Shown here: positions 32,457 through 40,841 of the stretch, in pieces | How the letters are laid out: each line of letters opens with the position of its first letter | Position numbering within the stretch: the stretch's first letter is position 1 | NCBI RefSeq assembly: GCF_000308655.1 | Contig: NZ_BAGC01000026.1 | Location: 1-64,000, forward strand | DNA: 64,000 nt | Reading direction: 5' to 3' | Origin: Nocardia niigatensis NBRC 100131 | GTDB taxonomy: Bacteria; Actinomycetota; Actinomycetes; Mycobacteriales; Mycobacteriaceae | Notes under the pieces: generated by a model | What the model was told of the DNA's origin: nothing | The model's database searches: none | Seen by the model: the letters and a program-made list of their open reading frames with translations, nothing else | Program-made: the position numbers and the translations under genes

Positions 32457-34211
32457 ATGGTGAATACTTCGATTTCCATCACCTGGGAAGCCGAGGCGGA
32501 CCTCGTCGTCGTGGGTGGCGGGGTGGCCGGGCTGACGGCCGCGCGCACCGCGTCGCGGCAGGGGCTGCGGGTGCTGACCGTGAGCAAGGGCGGTCCCACC
32601 GACACCTCGACGCAGTACGCGCAGGGCGGGATCGCGGTGGTTGCGCCGCACGGGGATTCAGTGGAATCGCACGTGCACGACACCGTGATCGCCGGAGCCG
32701 GACTGTGCGACGCCGACGCGGTGCGGTCCATCGTGGAGGCCGGTCAGCAGGCGGTGGCCGCGCTGACCGACCTCGGGGCCGTCTTCGATCTCGGCCGGGA
32801 CGGCGAGGTGTCGCGGACCCGCGAGGGCGGGCACAGCACGCGGCGGATCATCCACGCGGGCGGCGACGCCACCGGAGCCGAGGTGCAGCGCGCGCTGAAC
32901 GCGGCCGGACTGCCGGTGATCTTCGGGGCCGCGGTGCTCGACATCGTGACCGGCCCGGAGGGCGTGCGCGGCGTGATCGTGGTGTCGGAGCGCGGTTTCG
33001 GCATCGTGCACACGCCCGCGGTGCTGCTCGCCACGGGCGGCCTCGGCCAGCTGTACGCGTGCAGCACCAATCCGTCCGGGGCCACCGCCGACGGCCTCGC
33101 ACTCGCCCTGCGGGCCGGGGCGCTGGTGTCGGATCTCGAGTTCGTGCAGTTCCACCCGACCGTGCTGTTCACGCCCGGCGGCCTCGGCCGCCGTCCGCTG
33201 ATCAGCGAGGCGGTGCGCGGCGAGGGCGCGATTCTCGTCGACTCCGCAGGCAATTCGGTGACGGCGGGCGTCCACCCGCGCGGCGATCTGGCCCCGCGCG
33301 ACGTGGTCTCCCGCGCCATCGCGGCCCGCATGCACGAGCTCGGCACCGACCACGTGTACCTCGACGGCCGTTCGATCGACGGTTTCCCGCAACGTTTTCC
33401 GACCATCACCGCCTCCTGCCTGGCCGCGGGCATCGACCCCACCACGGATCTGATCCCGGTCGCGCCGGCCGCGCACTACCAGTGCGGCGGCATCCTCACC
33501 GACACCTCCGGCCGCGCCACCGTGCCCGGCCTCTACGCCGCCGGTGAGGTGGCCCGCACCGGCCTGCACGGCGCGAATCGCCTGGCCTCCAACAGCCTGC
33601 TCGAGGGCCTGGTGGTCGGCGAGCGCGCGGGCGCGGCGGCCGTGGAACGTCAGGGCGCGGCCCGCCCGATCGCCGAGGTCGGCCCGCTGCGCTTCGCCCG
33701 TGCGGATCGAAAGTTGTTGCAGGAGCTGATGACCGAGCACGCCGCTGTCGTCCGCGACGGCGACGGCCTGCGCGCCGCCGTCCTGCGCATGGTCGGCCTG
33801 GTCGCCGACAATGCCGCGCCCGACATCACCGTCGAATGGGCGCTCGACCGACCCGCGAGCGGTACATACGCGACGCACGAGCCGCCGGACGTGAATGGCG
33901 CAGCTGCTGGCCGCGCCAACGGTGAAGTGCCGGAGGGTGATTCGGCGGATGTGCAATCCGAGGCGGCCGCCGCGATCATCCGCGAGCTGGAGGACTCCGC
34001 GCTCACCCTGACGGCGCGGGCACTGCTGGTCGCGGCGGCGGCGCGCACCGAGAGCCGCGGTTGCCACACGCGGTCGGACTATCCGGAGCCGCGGGAGGAG
34101 TTGCGGCGCAGCACCGCGGTGCGGCTGGGGTCGGACGGGCGTCCGAAGCTGGTCACCGAGGGCGTCGAGCCGTTGCCGTGGGGCCGCGCCGTGATTCCGG
34201 CGGCCTCATGA
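32457..34211 (+). CDS. nadB: L-aspartate oxidase
   Basis: NadB oxidises aspartate to iminoaspartate with FAD. The 584-residue flavoprotein has the dinucleotide motif VVGGGVAGLTAARTA, the STQYAQGGIAVV region, the active-site arginine segment HGANRLASNSLLEGLVVGERAG and a C-terminal helical domain. It is longer than usual (about 530-540 residues), because a low-complexity Gly/Ala/Glu stretch occupies about 471-505 (PDVNGAAAGRANGEVPEGD). The ATG follows GGGGAGGGA. Its stop overlaps the ATG of a tiny ORF. Confidence 0.96.
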   Translation: MVNTSISITWEAEADLVVVGGGVAGLTAARTASRQGLRVLTVSKGGPTDTSTQYAQGGIAVVAPHGDSVESHVHDTVIAGAGLCDADAVRSIVEAGQQAVAALTDLGAVFDLGRDGEVSRTREGGHSTRRIIHAGGDATGAEVQRALNAAGLPVIFGAAVLDIVTGPEGVRGVIVVSERGFGIVHTPAVLLATGGLGQLYACSTNPSGATADGLALALRAGALVSDLEFVQFHPTVLFTPGGLGRRPLISEAVRGEGAILVDSAGNSVTAGVHPRGDLAPRDVVSRAIAARMHELGTDHVYLDGRSIDGFPQRFPTITASCLAAGIDPTTDLIPVAPAAHYQCGGILTDTSGRATVPGLYAAGEVARTGLHGANRLASNSLLEGLVVGERAGAAAVERQGAARPIAEVGPLRFARADRKLLQELMTEHAAVVRDGDGLRAAVLRMVGLVADNAAPDITVEWALDRPASGTYATHEPPDVNGAAAGRANGEVPEGDSADVQSEAAAAIIRELEDSALTLTARALLVAAAARTESRGCHTRSDYPEPREELRRSTAVRLGSDGRPKLVTEGVEPLPWGRAVIPAAS

Positions 34212-34336
34212 GCCGCGATGCCGTCATGAGGAGCGGTGCCGTCATGAGGAGCGGTGCCGCGCCGAGGAGCCGCCTCGTCGGGAGCGACGTCGCCCGGGGT
34301 GCAGGACAAGTCATCGAACAAGGAGTGCAGCAATGA
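34208..34336 (+). CDS. 42-residue ORF coupled to nadB and nadC
   Basis: ATG at 34208 overlaps the nadB stop (ATGA), and the ORF's TGA at 34334-34336 overlaps the nadC ATG (ATGA). It encodes 42 residues containing the six-residue repeat AVMRSG twice and a mixed tail (GAGQVIEQGVQQ). The double overlap keeps ribosomes moving from nadB into nadC. It may be a true microprotein or only a coupling device. I recognise no family. Confidence 0.45.
   Translation: MSRDAVMRSGAVMRSGAAPRSRLVGSDVARGAGQVIEQGVQQ
34219..34254 (+). repeat. Two perfect 18-bp tandem copies between nadB and nadC
   Basis: The unit TGCCGTCATGAGGAGCGG occurs at 34219-34236 and again at 34237-34254, with the first 5 bases of a third copy after it. 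Each copy contains an ATGAGGAG that looks like a start codon merged with a ribosome site. The length keeps the reading frame of the small ORF. Confidence 0.9.
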
Positions 34337-35193
34337 CTCTCGACGCCGGACTCGACCGCGACGCGCTGGTCGCGCTCATCCGCACCGCTCTCGACGAGGA
34401 TCTGCGGTACGGGCCCGATATCACCACGGTGGCCACGGTGCCCGCGGACGCGGTCGCCAAGGCGGACATGGCATCTCGCCAGCCGGGCACAGTGGCCGGG
34501 CTGGATGTCGGGCTGCTGGTGCTCGACGAAGTACTGGGCGCGGGCAATTACGAGGTAACCGGTCGCGTCGCGGACGGCACCCGGGTGCAGCCCGGTGATG
34601 TCGTGCTGAGCCTGACCGCGCCGACGCGCGGTTTGCTCACCGCCGAGCGCACTCTGCTGAACCTGGTGTGCCACTTGTCCGGAATCGCGACGGCCACCTC
34701 CCAGTGGGTGGACGCGGTGGCGGGCACCGAATGCCGGATTCGCGACAGCCGCAAGACGCTCCCGGGCCTGCGCGCCCTGCAGAAGTACGCGGTGCGGGTC
34801 GGCGGCGGCGTCAATCACCGCATGGGCCTGGGCGATGCCGCGCTCATCAAAGACAACCACGTGGTGGCCGCGGGCTCGGTGGTTGCCGCGCTGCGCGCCG
34901 TGCGGGAACTGAACCCGGACATCGAGTGTGAGGTCGAGGTGGACAGTCTGGAGCAGCTCGACGCCGTCCTCGCCGAGGACGTGGAACTGGTACTGCTGGA
35001 CAACTTCCCGCTGTGGGCCACCCAGGCGGCCGTGCAGCGCCGCAACACCCGTTCGCCGCGCACCAAACTCGAGTCCTCGGGCGGACTTTCGCTGGACATG
35101 GCGGCCGACTACGCCCGCACCGGCGTCGACTATCTGGCCGTCGGCGCGCTCACTCATTCGGTCCGGGTCCTGGACCTGGGACTCGACATGTGA
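34333..35193 (+). CDS. nadC: Nicotinate-nucleotide pyrophosphorylase (carboxylating)
   Basis: NadC (quinolinate phosphoribosyltransferase) converts quinolinate and PRPP to nicotinate mononucleotide, the last step specific to the de novo NAD route. In 286 residues it shows ERTLLNLVCHLSGIAT, the active-site set DSRKTLPGLRALQKYAV, HRMGLGDAALIKDNH and the C-terminal GGLSLDMAADYARTGVDYL. AGGAG lies before the ATG. It completes the nadA-B-C operon and is followed by a hairpin. Confidence 0.97.
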   Translation: MTLDAGLDRDALVALIRTALDEDLRYGPDITTVATVPADAVAKADMASRQPGTVAGLDVGLLVLDEVLGAGNYEVTGRVADGTRVQPGDVVLSLTAPTRGLLTAERTLLNLVCHLSGIATATSQWVDAVAGTECRIRDSRKTLPGLRALQKYAVRVGGGVNHRMGLGDAALIKDNHVVAAGSVVAALRAVRELNPDIECEVEVDSLEQLDAVLAEDVELVLLDNFPLWATQAAVQRRNTRSPRTKLESSGGLSLDMAADYARTGVDYLAVGALTHSVRVLDLGLDM

Positions 35194-35209
35194 GAAACGC
35201 TCCTCCGTC

Positions 35210-35247
35210 GATTCGCCCCCGGTGTGCCCTGTCGCCGGGGGTGAATC
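35210..35247. terminator. Hairpin after nadC, facing a convergent small gene
   Basis: GATTCGCCCCCGG (35210-35222) pairs with CCGGGGGTGAATC (35235-35247) with one G:U pair and a 12-nt loop. It lies between the nadC stop and the stop of the convergent zinc-ribbon gene. Confidence 0.8.
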
Positions 35248-35253
35248 CTCAGG

Positions 35254-35436
35254 TCAGCGCCGGTACACGGGCGGATCGACGAGCCAGCCGATGCCGCCGC
35301 AGCCGGTGCACAGAATGGCCGAACCCATGTCGGAATAGCCAGCGGCCCCGGTGCCTTCGCACCACGCGCAGTACCGCCAGCCCCGATTGGGATGGACGGT
35401 GTCGAGCAGAATATTGAGGAACCCTTGGATCGCCAT
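35254..35436 (-). CDS. Small DnaJ-type zinc-ribbon protein
   Basis: This 60-residue protein contains two CxxCxGxG-like knuckles, CAWCEGTG and CTGCGGIG, as in the zinc domain of DnaJ, and ends DPPVYRR. A GAGGAG lies about 10 nt before the ATG. It probably binds one zinc ion. The function is unknown; similar tiny zinc ribbons are frequent in actinobacteria. Confidence 0.7.
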   Translation of the reverse strand: MAIQGFLNILLDTVHPNRGWRYCAWCEGTGAAGYSDMGSAILCTGCGGIGWLVDPPVYRR

Positions 35437-35520
35437 GCAGAGTGAATCTCCTCGCTAGGCAGCAAACGCTCCAAGGATGCGGGACGCGTCCGGGCAATGT
35501 CCAGCAAAAGCCAGAGGGCT

Positions 35521-36006
35521 TTACAGACCGAATTCGTGCGGGTCCAAACGCAGAACCTGACAAGCCTCGCGAATCACCGTGAGTGCGTGTGCGCCGAGTT
35601 CGCCCTCGGCTTGCCCGACGATCAGACCGATCCGCACCACCGCGGCCGCCTGCTCGGGATGACCGGTCGCCTTGGCGATCTGCGCCATCACATAGGCGTG
35701 CCCGAAAGCCGGATCCATGATGAGCCGGGCGCAGTTGTCCTCGAACAGATTTCGCAGGTCCTCGGGGGAACGCAGGCGCAGGACCTCGTGCGCGCCGACC
35801 ATCTGCGCCACCCGCATGCGCGCCGCGGGATCGATGCGCCCGTCGGTTGCGGACAGCACCGCGCACATGCCCAGCGCCGCATCCCGGAAGGCGTCGCCCC
35901 ACAGGTCGTTTCGCGGCGGCGTGGGTACGGACCGCCCGTCGGGCGGCGCACCGGCCGAATCGATGTGCGGGGCAGCCGGGGAGACCAGCCGATTCGTGAA
36001 CGCCAT
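35521..36006 (-). CDS. TerB-like protein
   Basis: This 161-residue helical protein resembles the tellurite-resistance TerB/DjlA-N family: AALGMCAVLSATDGRIDPAARMRVAQMV, given here as its core at about 45-72, followed by further paired helices ending in VIREACQVLRLDP. TerB folds carry a cluster of acidic residues thought to bind metal. No other ter gene lies nearby, so tellurite resistance is not implied. GGAG precedes the ATG. The 277 bp upstream show no gene. Confidence 0.7.
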   Translation of the reverse strand: MAFTNRLVSPAAPHIDSAGAPPDGRSVPTPPRNDLWGDAFRDAALGMCAVLSATDGRIDPAARMRVAQMVGAHEVLRLRSPEDLRNLFEDNCARLIMDPAFGHAYVMAQIAKATGHPEQAAAVVRIGLIVGQAEGELGAHALTVIREACQVLRLDPHEFGL

Positions 36007-36283
36007 GACACACTCCGAAAACTCGCCGAACCCTGGGACCTCCCCGAGTCCCGGCCCGGATCGTGCGAACAACAATTCCGACAGTAACAGCCTGCCGCCC
36101 GGTAGGCCCGCAGAATTTCTCCGAATACTCGTGGGCAGCAACCTCACAGTAGTTTCCTGGCCACAGGCGCGGGGCGAATACCCTGCCACGCAATGAAATC
36201 GACATTCGATCGCAAACTCGCAACCGTCCTACGGCGCGGATCATGGGCCGGCGTGGCGGAATTCGCGGGAGTGTCGGCGAAGC

Positions 36284-37462
36284 TCAGGCGGTGAGCTCGC
36301 GCTCGAGCGGCGTCCGGAAGCGGGGGATGGGCCGGACATCGCCGTACCACGCCGCCAGGCGTTCGGCCTCCGCGGCGACGGCGCGCTCGGCGTCGGAACC
36401 CGCGTCCTCCAGCAGTCGCCACACGATCTCGCCGTCGGTCCGCTGCGCCCAGCCGCCGACGATGCGGCCGTCCCACCAGACCGTCGGTCCGACATTGCCA
36501 TTGCGGTCGAACAGCGCGGGCTGATGCGGGCCGAGGTACCAGTCGCGGGACTGCCAGCCCATCAGGGTGGGGTCGAGGGCGGGCAGCAGCGCGGCCCAGG
36601 GCTCCGGGGCCGGCGTGGAGTCCAGGTCGTCGGCGAGGACCAGTCCGGTCTCGCCACCCAGGTCGACCTCGGCGGTGTCGACCAGGGCCAGCGCCTTGCG
36701 GACCTCGCCCAGCGTCCACCCGGTCCACCACTTGAGATCGCTCACCGGTGCGGGGCCGAAGGCGCGCAACCACTTCCGGACCAGCTCCGCCCGCGCCTGC
36801 TCCGCCGGCAGCGCCGGAATCCCGGCCGGCAGCCAGGATTCGATGGGCGCCCAGGTGTACTGGCTGCTGGCCCAGCTCCCATTGGGCCGCCCGCGCACGA
36901 TCCGGCCCTCGCAGCCGAGTGTCACCAGCACCCAGGTGGTGATATTGGTCGGCTTGGAATAGGGCTTGCCCGGCGCGGTGTCGACCTGGGTCCGCAGCCG
37001 CGGCACCTCCCTGCTCAACTGGGCCCCGGTCGCGCTGCCCAGCGCCAGCAGCGCCGCGTGGGTCTCCGCCTCGACCTCGTCCCACCACGCCGTGATGCTC
37101 CCGGTCACCTCCCCGGACTGTTCGACGTAGCGCCCGTAGGTCTTGCGCTGCTTGTGCGCCAGCCCCTCCGCAACCGACGCCTGCAGCACCGGCACCAGAT
37201 CGACCGGCGCCACGAACATGGTGCGCCGCATGGCCAGCATGCGCAGCAGCGTCCGATCGTCGTAGAGTGCCTTCTCCACGTGCCCGGGTTCGATGCCGAT
37301 TCCGCGCGCCGCGACGGACAGGTACACGGTCGCGGGATCCGTGGCGTGCAGCACCACCATCGACCGCACGATCTGCTCGACCTCGTCGCCGCGCATCCCC
37401 GTGGCCAGCCGATGCCGCACCGCCAGCCGAGCCCGCCGCTCCGCGGCATCCATCGAACGCAT
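36284..37462 (-). CDS. Winged-helix DNA-binding protein (HTH_42, AlkZ/YcaQ-like)
   Basis: This 392-residue protein is of the PF06224 type, whose characterised members AlkZ and YcaQ/AlkX are DNA glycosylases for alkylated or crosslinked bases. Visible features are tandem winged-helix segments, LHATDPATVYLSVAARG near the N-terminus (about 38-54), LRAFGPAPVSDLKWWTGW and the late stretch NGNVGPTVWWDGRIVGGWA. Glycosylase activity is not shown for this subgroup. The gene is divergent from a secreted hydrolase. Confidence 0.8.
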   Translation of the reverse strand: MRSMDAAERRARLAVRHRLATGMRGDEVEQIVRSMVVLHATDPATVYLSVAARGIGIEPGHVEKALYDDRTLLRMLAMRRTMFVAPVDLVPVLQASVAEGLAHKQRKTYGRYVEQSGEVTGSITAWWDEVEAETHAALLALGSATGAQLSREVPRLRTQVDTAPGKPYSKPTNITTWVLVTLGCEGRIVRGRPNGSWASSQYTWAPIESWLPAGIPALPAEQARAELVRKWLRAFGPAPVSDLKWWTGWTLGEVRKALALVDTAEVDLGGETGLVLADDLDSTPAPEPWAALLPALDPTLMGWQSRDWYLGPHQPALFDRNGNVGPTVWWDGRIVGGWAQRTDGEIVWRLLEDAGSDAERAVAAEAERLAAWYGDVRPIPRFRTPLERELTA

Positions 37463-37559
37463 GGTCGAATCCTAGCCTCCACCACCCGGATCCGGGCGCG
37501 CCCCGCCGCCGGGAAACGCCCGGCGTGGGTAACCAGCCGGGCCACGCGCACATGCGACG

Positions 37560-38543
37560 ATGCCGGACGTGGCTGGCCGGTGGCGAGGGATGCGGGTGAT
37601 CGGAGCGGTCGCGAGCGCGCTCGCGGCGACGGTGGTTGCGGCCCCGGTGGTTTCGAGCGCGCCGGCCGACGGTGTATCGATGCGCCCGGTGACCCTGACC
37701 GTCGACGGCGAGAACGCCACCGGCCGCGTCTACGAACCCGACGGCGGCGCACGGGGACTCATCGTGGCGGTGCACGGCCACGACGGCAGCGCCGGCGACT
37801 TCCCCGACTACCTGGCCTCGATCGTCCGGCAGACCGGCGCGGCCCTGGTCACCATGGATCAGCGTTCGGACACCGGCACCTGGAAGACCGGGGAGTGGAA
37901 CGTCTGGGCGGGATGGCGGGACACCGTCGCCGCCACCCGGTGGTATCGCGGCGCACACCCCGGTATCGGGCCCACGGTGCTGTGGGGCTGGAGCCAGGGC
38001 GGCGTGACCAGCGGCCTGGCCGCCGCCTACGCCCCGCCCGGCACCTACGACTACTGGGTCGACACCTTCGGTCATGCCGGCGATGTCACCGCCTGGCTCG
38101 AATCCGGCCTGGCCGGACCGCGATTGCGGGCCGAGATCGAACGCGACGCGGGCGGCTGCACCCCGGTCACCTGCCCGCAGTCCTACCTCGACCGGTCGCC
38201 CGTGCTCATGACCAACCGCATCGACGTCAAGCGCGCGGTCCTGCTGCACGGCACGGCCGATGCGCAGGTGCCCTATACGCAGTCGCTCGAGATGCGCGCC
38301 GCGCTCACCCTTTCCGGCCACCCGGTGTCCATGTACACCGTGGTCAGCGGCCGCGATCTGGAGGGCCGCGTGGTGCCCGGCGCTCACGGCGTCAATCCGG
38401 TGTTCTTCGAATCCGGTTGTGTGGTCCAGCGATTGCTGCTCGGCAGCGAGCCGCTGGGTGGCGACCACGACTACCTGGTCGATGTGGCGGCCGGGGTGAA
38501 CACCGCCCCGCCCGCGCCCCCGAACGCCAAATGCGCGGCCTGA
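37560..38543 (+). CDS. Secreted alpha/beta hydrolase
   Basis: This 327-residue protein has an N-terminal signal peptide (MRVIGAVASALAATVVAAPV, cleavage probably after SSA). The hydrolase domain has HGHDGSAGDF for the oxyanion hole, the nucleophile elbow WGWSQGG and HGTADAQVPY with the likely catalytic Asp. Two cysteine pairs could form disulfides outside the cell. A later in-frame ATG at 37590 gives a shorter, equally plausible signal peptide. Confidence 0.78.
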   Translation: MPDVAGRWRGMRVIGAVASALAATVVAAPVVSSAPADGVSMRPVTLTVDGENATGRVYEPDGGARGLIVAVHGHDGSAGDFPDYLASIVRQTGAALVTMDQRSDTGTWKTGEWNVWAGWRDTVAATRWYRGAHPGIGPTVLWGWSQGGVTSGLAAAYAPPGTYDYWVDTFGHAGDVTAWLESGLAGPRLRAEIERDAGGCTPVTCPQSYLDRSPVLMTNRIDVKRAVLLHGTADAQVPYTQSLEMRAALTLSGHPVSMYTVVSGRDLEGRVVPGAHGVNPVFFESGCVVQRLLLGSEPLGGDHDYLVDVAAGVNTAPPAPPNAKCAA

Positions 38544-38658
38544 CCGCGATCACCTCGTACTGACCGCCCGTGCCGGACATCGACCGCGCGCCACCCCGAC
38601 CCACCGCGGACACTACGCTCGGCATCGGAACAGGCGCGGCGAGACGGGATGAGGCGCA

Positions 38659-39603
38659 ATGAAAGTCGTGGTGGCGGGAGCGACGGGAGCGATCGGACGG
38701 CCGCTGGTCACGGCGCTGCGGCAGGCCGGGCACCAGGTGTACGCACTCACCCGCGGCGGCCGCGGCGCCGAGGTCGCGCGCTCGCTCGGGGCCACCCCAT
38801 TGGTCGCCAATGTCATGGACCGCTCGGACCTGATGCGCGCCACCGAGCGGCTCACCGCCGACGCGGTCATCCACGAGCTCACCTCCTACCGGTACTCGCC
38901 GCCGACGCACTATCACGCGCCGGGGCTGTTGCGCACCAACGCCTTACGCGAGATCGGCAGCAAGCACCTGGTCGAGCTGGCCCAGCGCACCGGGGCGCGC
39001 CGGTATCTCACCCAGTCGCTGATCGTCGGGTACGGCCTGCGCGACCACGGCCCGCGGCCGGTCACCGAGCAGGACCCGTTCGGCCGCATCCCCGGCGACG
39101 TCACCGACGGCATCATCGGCGCGCTGCACGAGGCCGAATCGAGTGCCTGGCGCGCGCCCGGCATCGACGGAATCGCCCTGCGCTACGGCCTCTTCTACGG
39201 TCCCGGCGCCTCGGAGAGCTTCGTGCGGGCGCTGCGGCTGCGCATGTTCCCGCTGCCCAGTTCCGGGACCGGATACATCGGCTTCGTCCACCTCGCCGAC
39301 GCCGCCGCCGCGACCGTCGCCGCCCTCGAACGCGGCATGCCCGGTCAGGCCTACAACATCGTCGACGACGAGCCGATCACCTGGGACACCATGTTCGACG
39401 CCATGGCCGAGACCGTCGGCGCGCGGCCGCCGCGCCGGCTCCCGGCCCGCCTGGTCCGTATGGCCTCGCCGCTGGCGGCCGCCCAGATGCTGGACTTCTC
39501 CATTCGCGTCTCGAATGCCAAGGCGCGCGCCGAGCTGAGCTGGAAGCCGATGTACCCCAGCTATCGCGAGGGCCTGCCCACCCTGGCCGACGCGGCGCGG
39601 TGA
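38659..39603 (+). CDS. NAD(P)-dependent epimerase/dehydratase-family protein
   Basis: This is a 314-residue extended/atypical SDR. The Rossmann motif GATGAIGRPL is at residues 7-16, a DxxD-like VMDRSDLM follows, and AFDGID-type substrate contacts are replaced by APGIDGIALRYGLFYGPG. The usual YxxxK pair is not obvious at its normal place (LTQSLIVGYGLR), so it may be non-catalytic or atypical. It precedes the arylamine acetyltransferase gene by about 100 bp. Confidence 0.8.
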   Translation: MKVVVAGATGAIGRPLVTALRQAGHQVYALTRGGRGAEVARSLGATPLVANVMDRSDLMRATERLTADAVIHELTSYRYSPPTHYHAPGLLRTNALREIGSKHLVELAQRTGARRYLTQSLIVGYGLRDHGPRPVTEQDPFGRIPGDVTDGIIGALHEAESSAWRAPGIDGIALRYGLFYGPGASESFVRALRLRMFPLPSSGTGYIGFVHLADAAAATVAALERGMPGQAYNIVDDEPITWDTMFDAMAETVGARPPRRLPARLVRMASPLAAAQMLDFSIRVSNAKARAELSWKPMYPSYREGLPTLADAAR

Positions 39604-39707
39604 CCCCGGGCCGATATCGGGTGCCGGCCCGCCACCCGCTGTCGCCGGAACACTTTCCCGCCGAACACCGTTGATCATCGCGAACGCGGAGCGACAGGAA
39701 GGCAGCG

Positions 39708-40574
39708 ATGACCACACCGGCGGACCCCTCGTACACCTGGCAGGGTGCGGACCTCGACCTGGACGCCTACCTGGCCCGGATCGGATTCACCGGCGAGCGC
39801 ACGCCCACCCTGGCCACCCTGCGTGAACTGGTGCGCGCCCACACCACCACGATTCCGTTCGAGAATCTGGAGATCATTCTCGGCCGGGGCATCCCCCTGG
39901 AGCCGGAAGCGCTGCAGGACAAGCTGATCCGGCGGCGCCGCGGCGGCTACTGCTACGAGAACGTCGGCCTGTTCGCCGCCGCGCTGGAGCGGCTCGGCTT
40001 CGAGTTCACCGCCATGTCCGGCCGCGTCACCCGCGGCGCGACCAACCTGCGCCCGGCCACCCACGCGCTGTTGCGGGTGCGGGCCGTGGACGACGATCGG
40101 GTCTGGCTGTGCGACGTCGGCTTCGGCTGGGGTCCGCTCGAACCGGTCGAACTGGCCGCCGATCGCGGTGAATTCAGCGCGGGCGCATGGCGTTTCCAGC
40201 TGGAACGAACACGCGACGCGATCGGTGGCGATCTCTGGACGCTGTACCAGTTCGGCCGGGACGGCTGGGTGGACCGCCACACCTTCGTCACCACGCCGCA
40301 GTACCGCGTCGATTTCGCGGTGGGGAACCACTACGTGTCCACCTCGCCGCGCTCGCCGTTCACCATGCGGCCGTTCGTGCAGCGTTTCCACGCCGAGGCG
40401 CACCACCAGCTGGACGGCACCTCCTGGACCGCCAGTTATCCGGACGGTTCGGAGGAAGTGCGCGAACTGGAGGTCGCCGAGCTGCCGAAGGTGCTCGCGG
40501 AGGTCTTCGACATCGAGCTCGACGAGCCCGACGCGGTGCGCCTGACGCGCGCGGAGTGGGTGAAAGGTAGCTGA
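39708..40574 (+). CDS. nat: Arylamine N-acetyltransferase
   Basis: NAT transfers acetyl groups from acetyl-CoA to arylamines or hydrazines. The 288-residue protein carries the Cys-His-Asp triad: RRGGYCYENVGLF (Cys82), ATHALLRV (His119) and LCDVGFG (Asp136). The start AYLARIGFTGERTPTLATLRELV is typical. In mycobacteria a homologue acts in sterol-ring degradation and can inactivate isoniazid. Here no steroid genes are adjacent. Confidence 0.93.
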   Translation: MTTPADPSYTWQGADLDLDAYLARIGFTGERTPTLATLRELVRAHTTTIPFENLEIILGRGIPLEPEALQDKLIRRRRGGYCYENVGLFAAALERLGFEFTAMSGRVTRGATNLRPATHALLRVRAVDDDRVWLCDVGFGWGPLEPVELAADRGEFSAGAWRFQLERTRDAIGGDLWTLYQFGRDGWVDRHTFVTTPQYRVDFAVGNHYVSTSPRSPFTMRPFVQRFHAEAHHQLDGTSWTASYPDGSEEVRELEVAELPKVLAEVFDIELDEPDAVRLTRAEWVKGS

Positions 40575-40696
40575 ACGCCGTTTGTGTGCGGGAGCAAACG
40601 CGCACCAAACCGACTGGTCTATGTCTCGTCATAGATGCACTCCGACCAGCGAATTCGTGTGGGCAATCACGCGGCGGTCACACGATTGCGGCACAG

Positions 40697-40725
40697 ATCT
40701 CACCGAGATCTCGCTCATATCTCAC
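40697..40725 (+). promoter_or_regulatory. Three 7-mers repeated every 11 bp upstream of the kinase
   Basis: ATCTCAC (40697), ATCTCGC (40708) and ATCTCAC (40719) are separated by exactly 4 nt. An 11-bp period of 7-bp direct repeats is the layout used by OmpR/PhoB-type regulators such as PhoP. They lie about 30 bp upstream of a TACACT hexamer. Confidence 0.55.
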
Positions 40726-40755
40726 GCTGACGTCGGCGATCCGCGCGGCGCCCGC

Positions 40756-40761
40756 TACACT
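40756..40761 (+). promoter_or_regulatory. Candidate -10 of the kinase gene
   Basis: TACACT lies 80 bp before the kinase GTG. No good -35 is at 17 bp, consistent with an activator-dependent promoter using the direct repeats upstream. The rest of the 267-bp gap shows no gene. Confidence 0.4.
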
Positions 40762-40841
40762 CGTGCGGGGAAACGCGCGGGCAACCGCGTTGTCACAGTC
40801 GTCTCGGAGAACTTCGGAGTAGTGCCATCGAAACCGGCCAA

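Noticed and set aside
35521..36006. Tellurite-resistance operon
   Set aside because: Only a lone TerB-like protein is present, without terC, terD or terZ neighbours.
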